This document shows positions 31,027-42,810 of a stretch of 64,000 nucleotides of DNA, one piece after another. A model generated the notes under the pieces. It was given only the letters and a program-made list of their open reading frames with translations. It did not search any database and was not told the DNA's origin. The stretch is from assembly GCA_021234155.1 (NCBI GenBank), contig JAJEKV010000074.1:3238532-3302531 (forward strand), written 5' to 3'. Source of the stretch: Isoetes taiwanensis. Taxonomy: Eukaryota; Streptophyta; Lycopodiopsida; Isoetales; Isoetaceae. A program made the translations under genes and the position numbers. Position 1 is the stretch's first letter. The number at the start of each line of letters is the position of its first letter.

Positions 31027-32025
31027 TTGAAAATTTATTTAAACACAACAGGCCAAGGAAGGGCTTGCTCTGAAGTATTAAAGAATCAGTTGGATGCTGG
31101 CATTGCTATCAGGTTTTTTTTTTACTTGGGTTGGGCTGCACATCACAACGGTTTCAGACACATGGTATTTACTCGCAATTTCCTTCTTAACTGCCTTGTT
31201 AAGGCCAGTTGCAAAAATCGAGTACAAGATTTCTTTGAACACATGTTTGTTGATTATGATGCCAATATTTGTTGATACAAGATTGTCATTCGTGGGCTTT
31301 GTAATGTAGGGCATGGGGATAAGGCTTGCAAATATTTTGAAGGAATGAAAAGCAAAGGATTATACCGAAATGCTAATGTATATGCCATTCTTATTACTAG
31401 ATTTTGCAAGCAGGCAAGGTTGATGTTGCCCAGAGTTATTTGTAGATGGAAGAGTGTACCAAAATATTATCACTAATTATGCCATGATTGATGGCTTATG
31501 CAAGGTATGCAAAATTAATAAAGCTTTATGCTTTTTGAAGGAATGTGTAGGAAAGGTTCTAAATGGCTTTGTAAATCTAATATGTTGGACAAGGCCTACA
31601 TGCTATTTGATACCATGCAATAAAAAAGGGGTTATTCCAAATGTTATCACATATAATTCTCTGATTAATGGTTTTTGGAAGGTAGGCCAGGTAGAGAGGG
31701 GTCTGGAGTATCTACATGAAGCTGGTTGCATTATAGATACATATACATACAATACCCTCATAAATGGACTTGAAAATCAAAGCGTTTTGTTGATGCTGAT
31801 AAGCTCTTCAAGGAGATGGTCAAAAAAGGCCATGCTCCTTATATTGTGCCATTTAATACACTGCTGGATGGTCTTTGTAAGGCTTCAGCTTTGGATGAGG
31901 CTCAAGTCTTTGTTAGAAAAATGATGGAGGAGAAGATTGAACCAAATGTGGTGACTCATGCTACCCTTATCAATGGCCTTTGCAAAGTGGGCATTGTGTT
32001 CCAAATAGTAGCTTTGGAAAATTAA
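31027..32025 (+). pseudogene. P-type pentatricopeptide repeat (PPR) protein pseudogene
   Basis: Successive 35-residue PPR motifs are recognisable across three frames: YKIVIRGLCNVGHGDKAC, VYAILITRFCKQA, YAMIDGLCKVCKINKA, VITYNSLINGFWKVGQVERG, TYTYNTLINGL, YIVPFNTLLDGLCKASALDE and VTHATLINGLCKVG. The [T/S]YN.LI.GLCK signature is that of P-class PPR proteins, which bind organellar RNA, including restorer-of-fertility-like members. Stops and frameshifts between motifs, and no initiation region or transit peptide, make this a decayed gene. Confidence 0.88.
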
Positions 32026-34643
32026 AAATTGAGATCAAAGTTAACTTGAACCAACTGTGCAATGATAAGTGAGAGAAAATTGCTATTGTAATAAGATTTT
32101 AAGATTGTTCTTTCGGAACAATGCAGGAACAGTGAGCTGTCTTATGCTGCTATTGGCGATTAATCTCTTTTTGGTTGAAGGAAGAGAATTGGCTTATCAT
32201 TGGAAGATGTTGCTGATAAAATGTTAATTTGTGGGTTCGCTTCACTTGATAATTATGATAGATCACAGAAACAACCCAAATAGGAGAACATGTCTCACGC
32301 TGTGGCATTTTATATTTGCTGTGTTTTATTTTTCCTTTCACTTTATAGTCATTGCGTTGTTTCTTTTCTTTTCTTCACAGGTTGGCGGTGTGTCAGTTTC
32401 CTGTAACTGATAACAATTGAGATTGTTTCTTTTAAAGGTAAGAGATGTAATTGATAACAATTGAGATTATATAGTGAGCGCAGAACAGAAAAACACTTCT
32501 TGATTTCTTGCTAAATACAGAGCTCTCAATAACCTATATGGCAGAGCTACTCCAGACTCTGCTTTATTACTTCAAAACGTGGTTATGTCCTTTGATACTT
32601 GTTAGATTTCATATAGTGTCTCTTATTTTTTGTTTTTGTACCTCAGATTCGGTGAAATTTGAAGGAGGTTCACTTCTAATCAGTCTGGAAGAGAATAAGT
32701 ATAATAGTTTTTTCTGCCAATAAAAAATGGCGATGAAAAATCCTCCCATATGGCATGAAATACACATAGGTAATGTTTAATGTTTGCCAAGAAAATGGCC
32801 ATTATAGATGAAATGTGAGCGTCACTTCAAAACGAGCAGTTTGAAAGGACGTGCACAGTTTCGGCACATGAAATCTGCACGTAACACCAGGGTATTTTTT
32901 TGACGGACAAAAGTGGACAAAATGATATATGAAACTAATTAAAACACGCAAAGACCACATGTTTTACAACTAAGAATGCCTCACAGATTACATGCAATTC
33001 CTGCAAGCAAACAGAGCAGTAGCACACAAAATAAATATTAAGAACAAAAGGAACACATCCACGTTTACACATAAGTGTGATTCATATATTACAATGCAAA
33101 TAAAAGACATAGATGCATGCATATCTTTTGCTTCTGTCACAAGCAACAACTTGCAAGAGCACCAACACACCAAATGAAATCAACAACAGGCAGAGGCACC
33201 TCTATAACAATGATAAGAGAAGGCCTCGTACCTTTTAAGCATGGCGTATGTTGCCCCCTTTTTTTTGGGTTGCCCCTAGGGGGGCAATCCCTTGTTTATG
33301 TGGGTTTTTGGCATATTCATGGTATATGCTAGCATATACCTAGAATATGCCAAAAACTGCTAAAAAACTGCTGTAAGCTGTAAATGTTAGGTCATCCCTG
33401 TTGCCAGGCGGCTGCTGTGCATACCGGCTAACCGGAAGTTAGGATGCATGGAGTAGGGGCTTCCAACTGGAGTCAAGAGTCGCACATTTTTCTGGATTGT
33501 GCTATTCTATGCTTTGTTTACTCTTTCACAACAGCCCGGCTTCCAGCCGGACTGTACATTTGTCGCCATTTTGCTGCCTTTTTCATGCGAATGCTTCGGA
33601 CCGTCACTTGTTGGTTCCTATTCCACAGAGTCGCTCAGGTACATGCTTTCTCCAAGAAAAATGCTCTGTTTTGCCCCCATTCTTCAATTTTCTTAACGTA
33701 GACTACAAATGCTGCTTGGAATACATTTTTTTCACAGGTTTCTCCCATTCTTAAGTTATTGCCTTCAAATGTAGAATATACCAGTTTTCTGGTTCGGTTT
33801 TCCTGTTTCATTTTTCCTCTCAGTTGTTTGATCTGTGCAGATTTTGGGAGTGATTTGTGGCACTGTCGGATGAATCTGGCCTTCACAGCCAACGGAGAGG
33901 CCGGAAATGCCGAAGAAGAAGATGTCTAATTCCGGACTTTGATAGGGAACTGGTTGATAAAATTTTCGAGAGGAAGTCTATTCAAGTTTAATAGTGATAT
34001 TTGATTTCAAGAATAAAGCAAGGTGAGATCTCTAAAGCCATAGCTGATGCTCAAGACCCATATTGAATGTCTTTTGTTTATGCATAACAAGATATGCAGA
34101 TGCTAGATGCTGGAGGAATTTCCAGTAGGTTGAGCAAGTTCAGAATTCTGAATTTCTCTCCATAATTGGATGGAAGATGTAGAAGCATAAGTAATGCTAG
34201 AATGCCTTTTGTTTATCTTAAGGTCAGGTATTGTTATAATCTAATTTTTCCAGGTTATGCAGGTGCTTAGGGGGATGCTGAGCATCGCTAGTTCAACCTC
34301 ATAACAGCTCGCTGCTCTCACCACTTCTCAGGTAGCACCCCATTTCTTCTGCCTAGTTTAGCTCTTTTTGTTTCCCATCTGTTCTGTATCTACGCTTCAC
34401 CGGTGTTGATGCTTTACACAGAGATGGCGTATGCTTCTCAGCTTTTATCAACTAAATTATGTTCTGATCATGCTTTAGCTTTCTTTTACTTGGCAAATAT
34501 GTGACAGGCTTGTGGGATTCTAGACCAGTTGAGAAGGACTTGAGTGTGGCTCTCTTATTAGCTGGCACTTGTTTCTCTTGCTTTTGAATGGTTCCCCATA
34601 GCTCTTTACTGATAACATAAGGATTTGCTGCTGCATGTTACAG
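32026..34643. other. No gene recognised; contains a dispersed repeat at 33253-33408
   Basis: Mostly AT-rich sequence. 33253-33408 matches 56454-56575 (tgggttgcccct, then tttatgtgggttt, tatgccggtatatgcctaga-type and gttgccag blocks), showing an unnamed repeat family. The last ~400 bp (34240-34643) may be an intron of the UTP10 remnant that follows. Confidence 0.45.
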
Positions 34644-35543
34644 CTGGATGGAACAACTATTTCAACACTAGTTGGCTCCCTTTTGCTGGAGGAACATCCA
34701 GACCAATTGCAATCCGATAGAAAGAAAAAGAAGAAAAAAACCAAGCAAGACCCTAGAAGAGAGCACAAGACGTGGCCTCAGAATGGGAAGCTATTGAGTT
34801 GCTCTGCTGCATTGCTTGAGTTCCTACTTGAGGAGGCAGATCAGAAAGACATGTGAGTGCCTGATGATCTAATTTTATTATTTTAAGTTGCATCTATGCT
34901 AATTCAATTATGACATTAAATGTAACATTCTTCTTTGCTCTGTGACTCATAGGTATGAAGCTGTGCAACCACGTTTCAGATTGCTTGCTGCTTCGTTCAG
35001 CCAAAGTTGGCCATCTACTGGCAATTTTGTTCAAGATTCATCGAATTCAGACAGATATTTAACTAATGTCACAGCGTTGAGCTATGTTCAGCAAGTTATT
35101 TTAATCGTTCTTGAGAAAATAGCACTTTATGCAAAGCCCATGCAGGTAACGAGGCTAATCAGTTGTACTTTTCTTTATTCTTATACACATTCCACATATC
35201 TTACGCATATGCGTGCTTCACTTGGCTTTTTCAGGAGGATGTCATGTTGGCTGAATTTGATATTGATGCAATTGATGTTTGATGTTTAATGCAATTGTAC
35301 TTCGAAAACATGCATTAGCTTTACTTACAGCAATTGCAAAGCTCTCCCCAGGTCGTGTAATGGACCATCTACTTAAAATACTTATGGTCGTTGGACCATC
35401 TCTCATACTTTCCCTCCTTCATGCCGTAGATCTTTATCTTGCTGATGGTATTCTGTCTGTTCCTTTGTTAGGATGAGAATTCACATCAAGTTGTGCAACA
35501 AATGATGGAAGCTGTCCTGCCATCGTGGCTGTCAAATGTGGGG
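34644..35543 (+). pseudogene. UTP10: UTP10/HEATR1 (U3 snoRNP-associated HEAT protein) partial gene
   Basis: Four exons with good splice sites are present. 34644-34853 encodes LDGTTISTLVGSLLLEEHPD and a Lys-rich stretch. 34953-35145 encodes YEAVQPRFRLLAASFSQSW to QQVILIVLEKIALYAKPMQ. 35235 to about 35400 encodes HALALLTAIAKLSPGRVMDH and LLKILMVVG. 35472-35543 encodes DENSHQVVQQMMEAVLPSWL. The last two match the block in plant UTP10 where a TRNH.F.LLS.IAK..P....H segment is followed by DSHSQ.VF...I...VP.WLS. UTP10 acts in the small-subunit processome (18S rRNA maturation) in the nucleolus. Frame is lost near 35275 and the gene stops abruptly where PPR-coding sequence begins, so this is a truncated copy. 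Confidence 0.7.
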
Positions 35544-35559
35544 AATCCACACATGTTGT

Positions 35560-36500
35560 TAAATGCAACAAATGCAAAGACCAATCTGTGAAACCAAATG
35601 GAGTAACTTTTATTAGTGTTCTAGGTGCATGTACCTCTATTTGTTCACTGGAACTTGGAAAGTGGGTCCATGCTACCATCTTGAGAAATGGGGATCCTTC
35701 ATCAGTCCTCCTACTAAATACAGTTATTGATATGTATGGGGAGTATGCACGATGCTTCACATATATTCAGCAGTTTACCTGAACAAGATGTTGTACCCTG
35801 GAGTGCAATGATTACTGGCTATGTTGTGCAAAATAATGGCCAGGAGGCACTTTTGATGTTTCAAAAAATGCAAGAGAAACATGTGCAACCAAATGCGGTC
35901 ACCTTTATTAGTGTTACAGGTGGCTGTGCTATGACTTCGGCATTGGAACAAGGGAGACATTGTCATGATGAAATTTTGAGGATGGGTTTGGATACAGACA
36001 CTATTATTGGAAATGCTCTTGTAAACATGTATGCAAAATATGGTAGTATTGTGGATGCATACCAAATAGTCAATTACAATGCCCATGAAAAAATTTTATA
36101 TCATGGAATGCGATTATTGGAGCATATGCACAATTAGGTTGTGGTAAAGAATGCATTCAATTATTCAAAAAGATGCAAGGGGCGGTATAAAGCGGATAGC
36201 TCCACCTTGCTGTCTATACTATCTGCATGTAGCAAACGCAGCTGTTGGATGAGGGGCTACTATTTTGGACTATTGAGACAATTTCACATCACCAGAGGAG
36301 TGCACCATTTTGCTTTGTATGGTAGATCTTTTGGGCGAAGCAAGATATTTGGATGTAGCTAAGGAACTAATCCACTTAACTATGTTTGACTGTAGCACTG
36401 AAATATTGAAGTCACTCTTGGGTGCCTGCAGAATTCATCACAATGTAGAGATCACAAAGCGTCTCATGGGATATATCCTAGAAATTGAATCATTAGGCTG
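35560..36500 (+). pseudogene. PLS-type PPR protein pseudogene
   Basis: Contains PPR/PLS blocks KPNGVTFISVLGACTSICSL, LELGKWVHATILRNG, DVVPWSAMITGYVVQNNGQE, VQPNAVTFISVTGGCAMTSA, LEQGRHCHDEILRMG and ALVNMYAKYGSIVDA. The E-domain-like end has LLGEARYLDVAKELI and LKSLLGACRIHHNVEI. Such proteins act in organellar RNA editing or splicing. The frame shifts at about 35740, 36080 and 36300 and no DYW end is present. It directly abuts the UTP10 remnant. Confidence 0.88.
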
Positions 36501-36989
36501 GCGCAACTTTTGTATTGCTTTCAAACATTTTTTGCTGAGTTTTGTGGTGACCAGAGAATCAAAGTACAAAAATCCTATGCATAGTCTCTTAAAAATAATA
36601 GGGACTTACGGAAATTACTTCATAGGCAACTTGATTTAGAAATGCTGCAATAGACATTGCAGCAGTGAGGAATATCCTAGCGCAACTAAAAATGAAATGC
36701 ATGGGGCAAATCAGGAAACAAATGGAATTGTTAGGAACAATGTTCGAGGAAAGAACATCCAATGTGTTTATATGGAAGGCGAACCACCTATGCCCAAACT
36801 TTACCGTACACAACAAGACCTTTTTCTTTTGTATCTTAGCTTGGTGACTTCTGAATTCTAATGAAGGGATGACCTACTGAAATGTCAAACAGTATCCTCA
36901 CCCTCGGGACACGGAGGGCAACCCTCCGTGCGCAGCACCTTGTTTATCTTTTTTGGATTGCCCCTGTTAATGGGAATTTCGTTAGCTAC

Positions 36990-37665
36990 AAAACTACAAA
37001 GTGAACGATTTGCGATGTCATTAGCGACATCCCAGCAATATACCAACGACATAAAACATTGTATGCATATGCCTTAGTAACTTTTTTCGCACATCACGAA
37101 CGATGTCGCTTGCCATGGATTCGTCCGCGACGTCACATCTCATATGTGACATAATGGCAATGTCGTTAATGTTGTAGATATGTGCATCATATGTCGTTTT
37201 GACGTTGTAAACATGTTGCACGTGTGATATGATGGTTACGTCATTGGCGTTGCAAAGATGTACATCCTATGCCATGACATATGAAGTATGTGCCTATTTT
37301 TTTTTCTCAAATTCCTAACCTTTGGCTAACAAACATGAGATCTTACCAACACATCAATAGCTGCACATTCGTACTTTTTTTATACTGTTCCTTTATGTAG
37401 TAAATAAGACATTGTAGTTGAGACATCTTACGCCATAATGATGTCGCACTTGCGACATGACACATTGCTAGTGCAACGTGGCACCTTGTTCGACATAGGA
37501 CATCATTGCTACATTTGACTAGATGTGTCAAGAGCGACATGGGATATTCTACCTGCGACGACGTTCAGATTTTGCGTGGCGTCATGGGAACGTATGCGAC
37601 TTTTGCGACGTGGACATTTGACACGTTGCAAATTGACGTCGCAAACAACCCGTCTCCTAGTAGTG
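36990..37665. mobile_element. CACTA-like transposon terminus with GCGACGT-type subterminal repeats
   Basis: The sequence ends ...cccgtctcctagtagtg at 37665; its reverse complement CACTACTAGGAGACGGG is a CACTA-superfamily terminus. The inner 650 bp carries many short repeats of gcgacgt, gcgacat, gcgatgtc and tgacgt in both orientations, as in CACTA subterminal regions. The opposite terminus is not found, so only one end or a rearranged copy is supported. Confidence 0.6.
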
Positions 37666-37923
37666 GGTTGGACAACTTGACATTGTTTGAGCATATCTGA
37701 AGATCTAGTGCTTGTAGTTTTATCTTCTTTTCATACATTTGCATATTTAGTTTATATGCAAAACTCAAATAGGTGAATCTTAAGATTCTGGCTATCGCAA
37801 ACTTTAATTACCATGCCAAATAATCTAATAATAAAAAACTTGGCCACTATGATGATTGTATGTATGATTGGATATAGAGAGCAAAAAAGAAAAATAAAAA
37901 ATTTTCGATTGACTTCTGCTTTG

Positions 37924-37940
37924 CACTACAAGGAATTTCT
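37924..37940 (+). other. Possible second CACTA terminus
   Basis: cactacaaggaatttct resembles the widespread plant CACTA start CACTACAAGAAA. It points away from the terminus at 37665, so it would belong to another element. No partner end is seen. Confidence 0.3.
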
Positions 37941-38559
37941 AGATTGTTCTTGTTGTAGATCAATTTTCAACTTAAGCACCCATGTTCTAGCCTACAAGAA
38001 GGTGTGTTGGCATTTTTGGCTTTTTACTCTTTTTTATATTCAATCTTTAGCATGTTTGCCCAACTCTCCCTACAACAATATTACGATTCTAGACTATCCA
38101 AGTATTCTGCCACATAAGCTAAATTTCATCTCAGCCATTTGATGCACTAACTTACGAATCTATGGCAAAAAAAATTAGAAAACCTCTAGAAAATAAGCTC
38201 TGGCTGTGATAGAAATTTTGAGTTGTTTTTGAAAGAAACTTGCAGATGATGTGGGTATGACTTGTTTCTTTTGTGGGTATGACCCTTGTTCCTTGTGAGT
38301 TTAGTTAATCTATGAATGAAAGTTCCAAGTGTTCGATAATTCATGCATAAGCATCAACGGAAAGAGATTTATCTATTGTGTACTCAACAAATACGAAAGC
38401 ATGGGATAGGTTCTCCCTACATTCTATAAGTTGTTCAATGGGCCTTAGAACCCATTTTTGATCTACGTCTTTTACGAAAACATTTATGTTGAAATTGGAA
38501 TCCTCGATTCATCTGTTGCTGAGTTGCATTAAGAACAAATAAAGGTATGTGCAATCTTT

Positions 38560-39100
38560 ATAAGAAGCCATATGAGGCAGATTATTCTAGAGAAATAACT
38601 CATTCATGTATGGAAGATTTGGTGGTCTAGGTAAACAATTGTCCATCCGGAATGATGTTTCATGGAACTCCATAATTTAAGTTATATTCGACATGGGTAT
38701 TTAAAAGATGCTCTTAATCTATATACAGAGATGCAACAATAAGGGTCTGAATCAACTAAAATTACAAGTCATCGGCATTCATAAGGCACGGAATATAATA
38801 CTTACAGGATATGTCTAAGCAGATGTAGTACAATTTGTATTCTGGCAGTCAAAGAACATGTTCAATGGGGTAAATGGATACATGTCATGATATTAAAATT
38901 TGATTATCAGTCTGAGATTTTTGTTGGCAGTGTCTTGGAGACATTGATAGCTTGAGATGTTGTTTGTTGGAAAGCAATGATCACAAGGTATATTGAAATT
39001 GGTAATAGCAATGGAACATCTAAGTTTTTGGAGAAGATGCATCTCGAAGGAGCAAATGCAGTGCATGTCGCATCTACATGGCTTTTGGGTAGGGAAGTGC
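38560..39100 (+). pseudogene. PPR protein remnant
   Basis: Reads RHGYLKDALNLYTEMQQ (about 38688), then GKWIHVMILKFDYQSEIFVG and, after a stop, DVVCWKAMITRYIEIGNSNG and TSKFLEKMHLEG. These are PLS-type PPR blocks. It is short, broken by stops, and probably a piece related to the pseudogene at 35560-36500. Confidence 0.75.
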
Positions 39101-40125
39101 CAATTTATAAAACTGGGATAGGGATATATTGTTCACATTTATTGTACTATCGTACTGAGTATGATTGCAAAATTATTCGCATTAGTACTTCGCAAGCAAA
39201 CATGATATGAGACCTTGTAGGTAGGCTGGTTTCAGAGAGCACTCAAGACTAGATTATTTTTTGTCACACTATGGATCATTATGTAGATGATATATATAGA
39301 AGTCATAATGTAGCATCTTTGACAAAATTCACCCTTTCTCGTTTTTTACTGCTGCAGTAGTTGGATAATGTCCAGCTTCCCATAATAATTTATGGCAAAT
39401 GTTCTTCTCCAAAAGGCGGGTGCTCATTACAGAAGTAGCTTCAACAACATGAGGTGATTACATAGGCCACGCTTTGCTTGGATATTACATGCGTTATGCT
39501 TTGCTAGAAGCCCATAACCTATGTAATTCTTTGTCTTGCTATTCTTTTTCAAACAGTGGACATCTGCCATTGGCTTCCTAGAGGCGCAAGTCGCCCCTCT
39601 CAACTTTCTAGTACTTTATCCTCTTTTTTGGCAAAGCAGGATATGTTTGTGAGGCTTTTTGTATCTACGTTGTTTTGGAAGTATAATAATACGGTGACTA
39701 TGCCTTCATGGTTTCTAACTTAAGCTTTTGACGTTATTGATGTACAAGTGAAAGTTCTTTCACAGTTCTGTAATGCAATTATGGATAAGGAATGTAGATC
39801 TCTTACTCCCGTAGTGTTAATTAAAGACAAACTGACAAGATCATTAGAATTTACGATTGTTTGAGAATGAGGTAGATGGTCCAACATTATCACACAAATG
39901 CGGATCTAGGCTTTATCATCTAGGATCAGAAAGAGTGATAAATCTAAATTCAGGCCACTATTTTCAAATCTAAGCTCTTGCTGCGCTGCTGATGAGAATA
40001 CATTTCCAAGTCGAAAGATCAAATTTTAAATTAACTTTTGGGGTTGTATCCCTTTCATGTCAACATTTTCCCATCATTATTCCAATACCTAATAACGCTT
40101 CATGTTTCTTCTTGTTGCTGAAGAA
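39101..40125. other. No gene recognised
   Basis: AT-rich sequence without a recognisable domain or repeat structure. Confidence 0.3.
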
Positions 40126-40463
40126 TTTAAATTAAAATCCCCCTTAAACCCCCTTTGGTTTGGGTGTACATTCACACGGGGGGTGACTCCGGGCAACGAG
40201 AGCTGTTGGATAGGCATATTCACCCCTTATTCCTTAATCTACACCGTACGTAAAGTTCCTCGTTTGTGGGGTATGCAAGTACAAAATTTGCTATACTATA
40301 TAACAAGATTCGCAAAATACTATAAGATTTCAAGTGGAATACTATATGGTGTTGATTTCGTACGTGCAAAATACAATTATGAGGGCTCTCGCTGCCCTAC
40401 GTCACCCCCCGTGTGAATATGCACCCAAACCAAAGGGGGTTTAAGGGGGATTTTAATTTAAAT
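40126..40463. mobile_element. Foldback/MITE element, family member 1
   Basis: Arms of ~79 nt at 40126-40204 and 40384-40463 are inverted repeats: atttaaattaaaatccccc, then aaccccctttggtttgggtg and cattcacacggggggt. The centre (ggcatattcacccctta to tcctcgtttgtggggtatg) is shared with 46008-46189. To the right, sequence up to about 40615 (aatggtttgtgtt, then ttttttttggccc) matches the outer right arm of member 2, while the left outer arm is missing. Confidence 0.85.
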
Positions 40464-42079
40464 GTGTTGGACCCAATGGTTGTGTTAATTAATGTAGTTA
40501 TGTGTTGATTGTTAATATCAATGGTTGTTATGTGTTGGTTGTTATGTGCTTGGGGGATTTAATTTTTATATGTTGGATGTTAATGGTTTGTGTTGCAAAA
40601 ATTTTTTTTGGCCCGACTTCATTTGAGGCTTTCATCACCTGTAGCTTTTGAATTTCATCACAATAAAACAAATAGAACATAAGTAAAAGTTACCGTAAAG
40701 ATAGAGCAGATTGATCCCATTATTCTGAAAGTCATAAAGTTTGCAACACCCATACACAAACATTTTTCAACTGGAATTTAACAGCAGCCTTTGGTCTCCA
40801 TGGATTCTTGTGGTGAGAAACCAAAGTGGGAAACTTTTCTGCTTGTTAGCACAAGGATCTAGAAGCCTTGGAATTTGCTTAATAACTGCCTCAAAATCTA
40901 AAAATGCATGGTAATTTTTTGCAAGCGTCAGTCGGAATGAGCCATAAAACAATATCCAATAGCGCAATCCTGTATTAATCAGCTCGTAGGATGTGAAAGC
41001 CTACCAAACCCGGCCTAAAAATTGCTATTTTAGCATAGATAACTTAACCAAACATATCCATATCATACACTATCAAAAAGATCTCGGAGAGAGCTTTCCA
41101 AAGCAATAAAAATCATCTAAAACAGAGCTCTGGATCAAAAGTTATGATAAGAAATGTGTTGCCGGCGGGGAAACTGCACTACATGCGCCCTTCAAGCCCT
41201 TCATGTACCCATTATGCACCACACACACAAAAAGAGGGCTTTTGTTGTGAGCCATTGGTTGTTGACCATTATGCACTACACGCACAAAAAAAGGGGCTTT
41301 TGTTGTGAGCCATTGGTTGTTGACCATTGAAAAAAACAAGGCTAAAATCAATGGCTCAGAAATGGTGCACTCTAGATGTACACATTAGTACATCCATTTG
41401 AATACATCACGAAATCATAGAAAAAACTTAGTGAAAAGCGTACAAAAACACAAAGAAAACCCCCTGTTATTATGCTACATATGGACCACTACATTAGAAG
41501 GAGCTGCATACATACCTACACAAAAGAACATGCATAGAATATGGTAGAGATTTGCTACCTGAGTTTGTCAATATTGAACATGACAATTGTGAAAATTGTG
41601 AAATTATGCTTATTATACAAGTTATATGTGCCCAACTGTCGTGGTTGGAACTTGCTTATGAGTTATGTAGATGTGGAAGCACACAACTCTCTCTAATAGT
41701 GTCAATGGCCAAGCCAGTCAAAGATATATTTTTGGCATGGACACGGTTTTGAGTGGTTTGATAGCCATTATATTCATATCTCTAACATGGCATAAGTTTA
41801 TACATTGTTGAGTAATCACTATTGTACATTTGCTTTTTCAGGCTTGAGAAACACAAAATTGAGGAGGTAATCTATAGTAAGTTCAGCCTGCAAGCTTTGA
41901 AATTTATGTAGTATTAAAAAAGACCTCTTTGCTGCAATTGAGCTCAATAGAAAAGAAATTTGAAGAGGAGTGATATATGTTGCGCGTTAAGATGTCAAAG
42001 TTTAACATGATGAAAGGTACATATAAGGGTTCTATAATGTTTGCGAAATAGTCTCATTGAGGGTGCTAATTTTCTTATT
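40464..42079. other. No gene recognised; 62-bp tandem duplication at 41210-41335
   Basis: Two copies of a unit contain accattatgcac, then cttttgttgtgagccattgg and ttgttgaccatt. The later part (about 41830-42079) may include upstream pieces of the kinesin remnant, but I could not confirm exons. Confidence 0.4.
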
Positions 42080-42455
42080 TGAATTAGATATGAAAGAGAA
42101 GATTAGTATGTATGCATGCTAGAATGAAAAGGCCGATAGAAAAGGTTAAAAACCAGAAGATGGTTCTTATCAGTCTAGACGAATTCACCTTGGAGAACCC
42201 TTGGAAGGATGACAAGTTAAAACAACACCAGTTTGATCATGTAAGCAAGCCAACAAGCTGTATTTGAAGATACAAAGGTGTGCATTTTTTTTAAAACCAC
42301 GTTCATAATATCGGTTCATTTAAGGTTAACCTCATATGGTACCGCAGTATTTGATTCAATCAGCAATTGATGGCTATAATGTATTCATATTTGAATATGG
42401 TCAAACTGGATATGGGAAGACTTTTACTATCTATGTGATGGACTAGGGCTTACAA
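42080..42455 (+). pseudogene. KCBP: KCBP/ZWICHEL-type kinesin-14 motor fragment
   Basis: Segments match the start of the plant calmodulin-binding kinesin motor: DMKEKISMYAC (RVYCRLRPL position), SLDEFTLENPWKDDKLKQHQ, then after a frameshift SQQAVFEDTK. A 70-nt intron follows (42278-42347, GT..AG). The next exon reads [20 protein letters not shown] and GYGKTFTIY, which is the P-loop; the usual GQTGSGKT is [18 protein letters not shown] before the P-loop is typical of KCBP, a minus-end motor acting in trichome and cell division. Only the first part of the motor is present; no neck, MyTH4 or FERM part is seen. Confidence 0.85.
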
Positions 42456-42589
42456 CATGGGAGTTTCGTGATGTGGCCGAGACTGATGACTTTTAGGTCC
42501 GGCGTAGAGATGAGGCTCTCCCAGTTCATCAATAATGAGCTTGATTATGTCTCAGGCCAAAAAATGATCCCATCAGGCGACATTAGAAT

Positions 42590-42810
42590 ATAGCCATGTA
42601 TAAACTCCTTCCCTTGTCAAACCCATCAGAGTAGGATCAGTGGGATCATAACCATGTTGATCATAGGGATCATGAGCAGGATCAGAGGGATTAGGATTAG
42701 GAAGATCATGATCAAGATGTTCATGAAGATCTTGAGCAGAATCATGATCAGAATTAGGAAGATCATGATCAAGATCAGGATGATCAGAGGGATGATGACC
42801 AAACGCACGA
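42590..42810. repeat. GATC-rich low-complexity tract
   Basis: Dominated by ggatca, gatcatgatcaa and aggaagatcatgatca units. On the minus strand it can be read as Asp/His/Pro repeats (DHDLPN), but the composition explains the open frame. It is probably a degenerate minisatellite. Confidence 0.5.
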
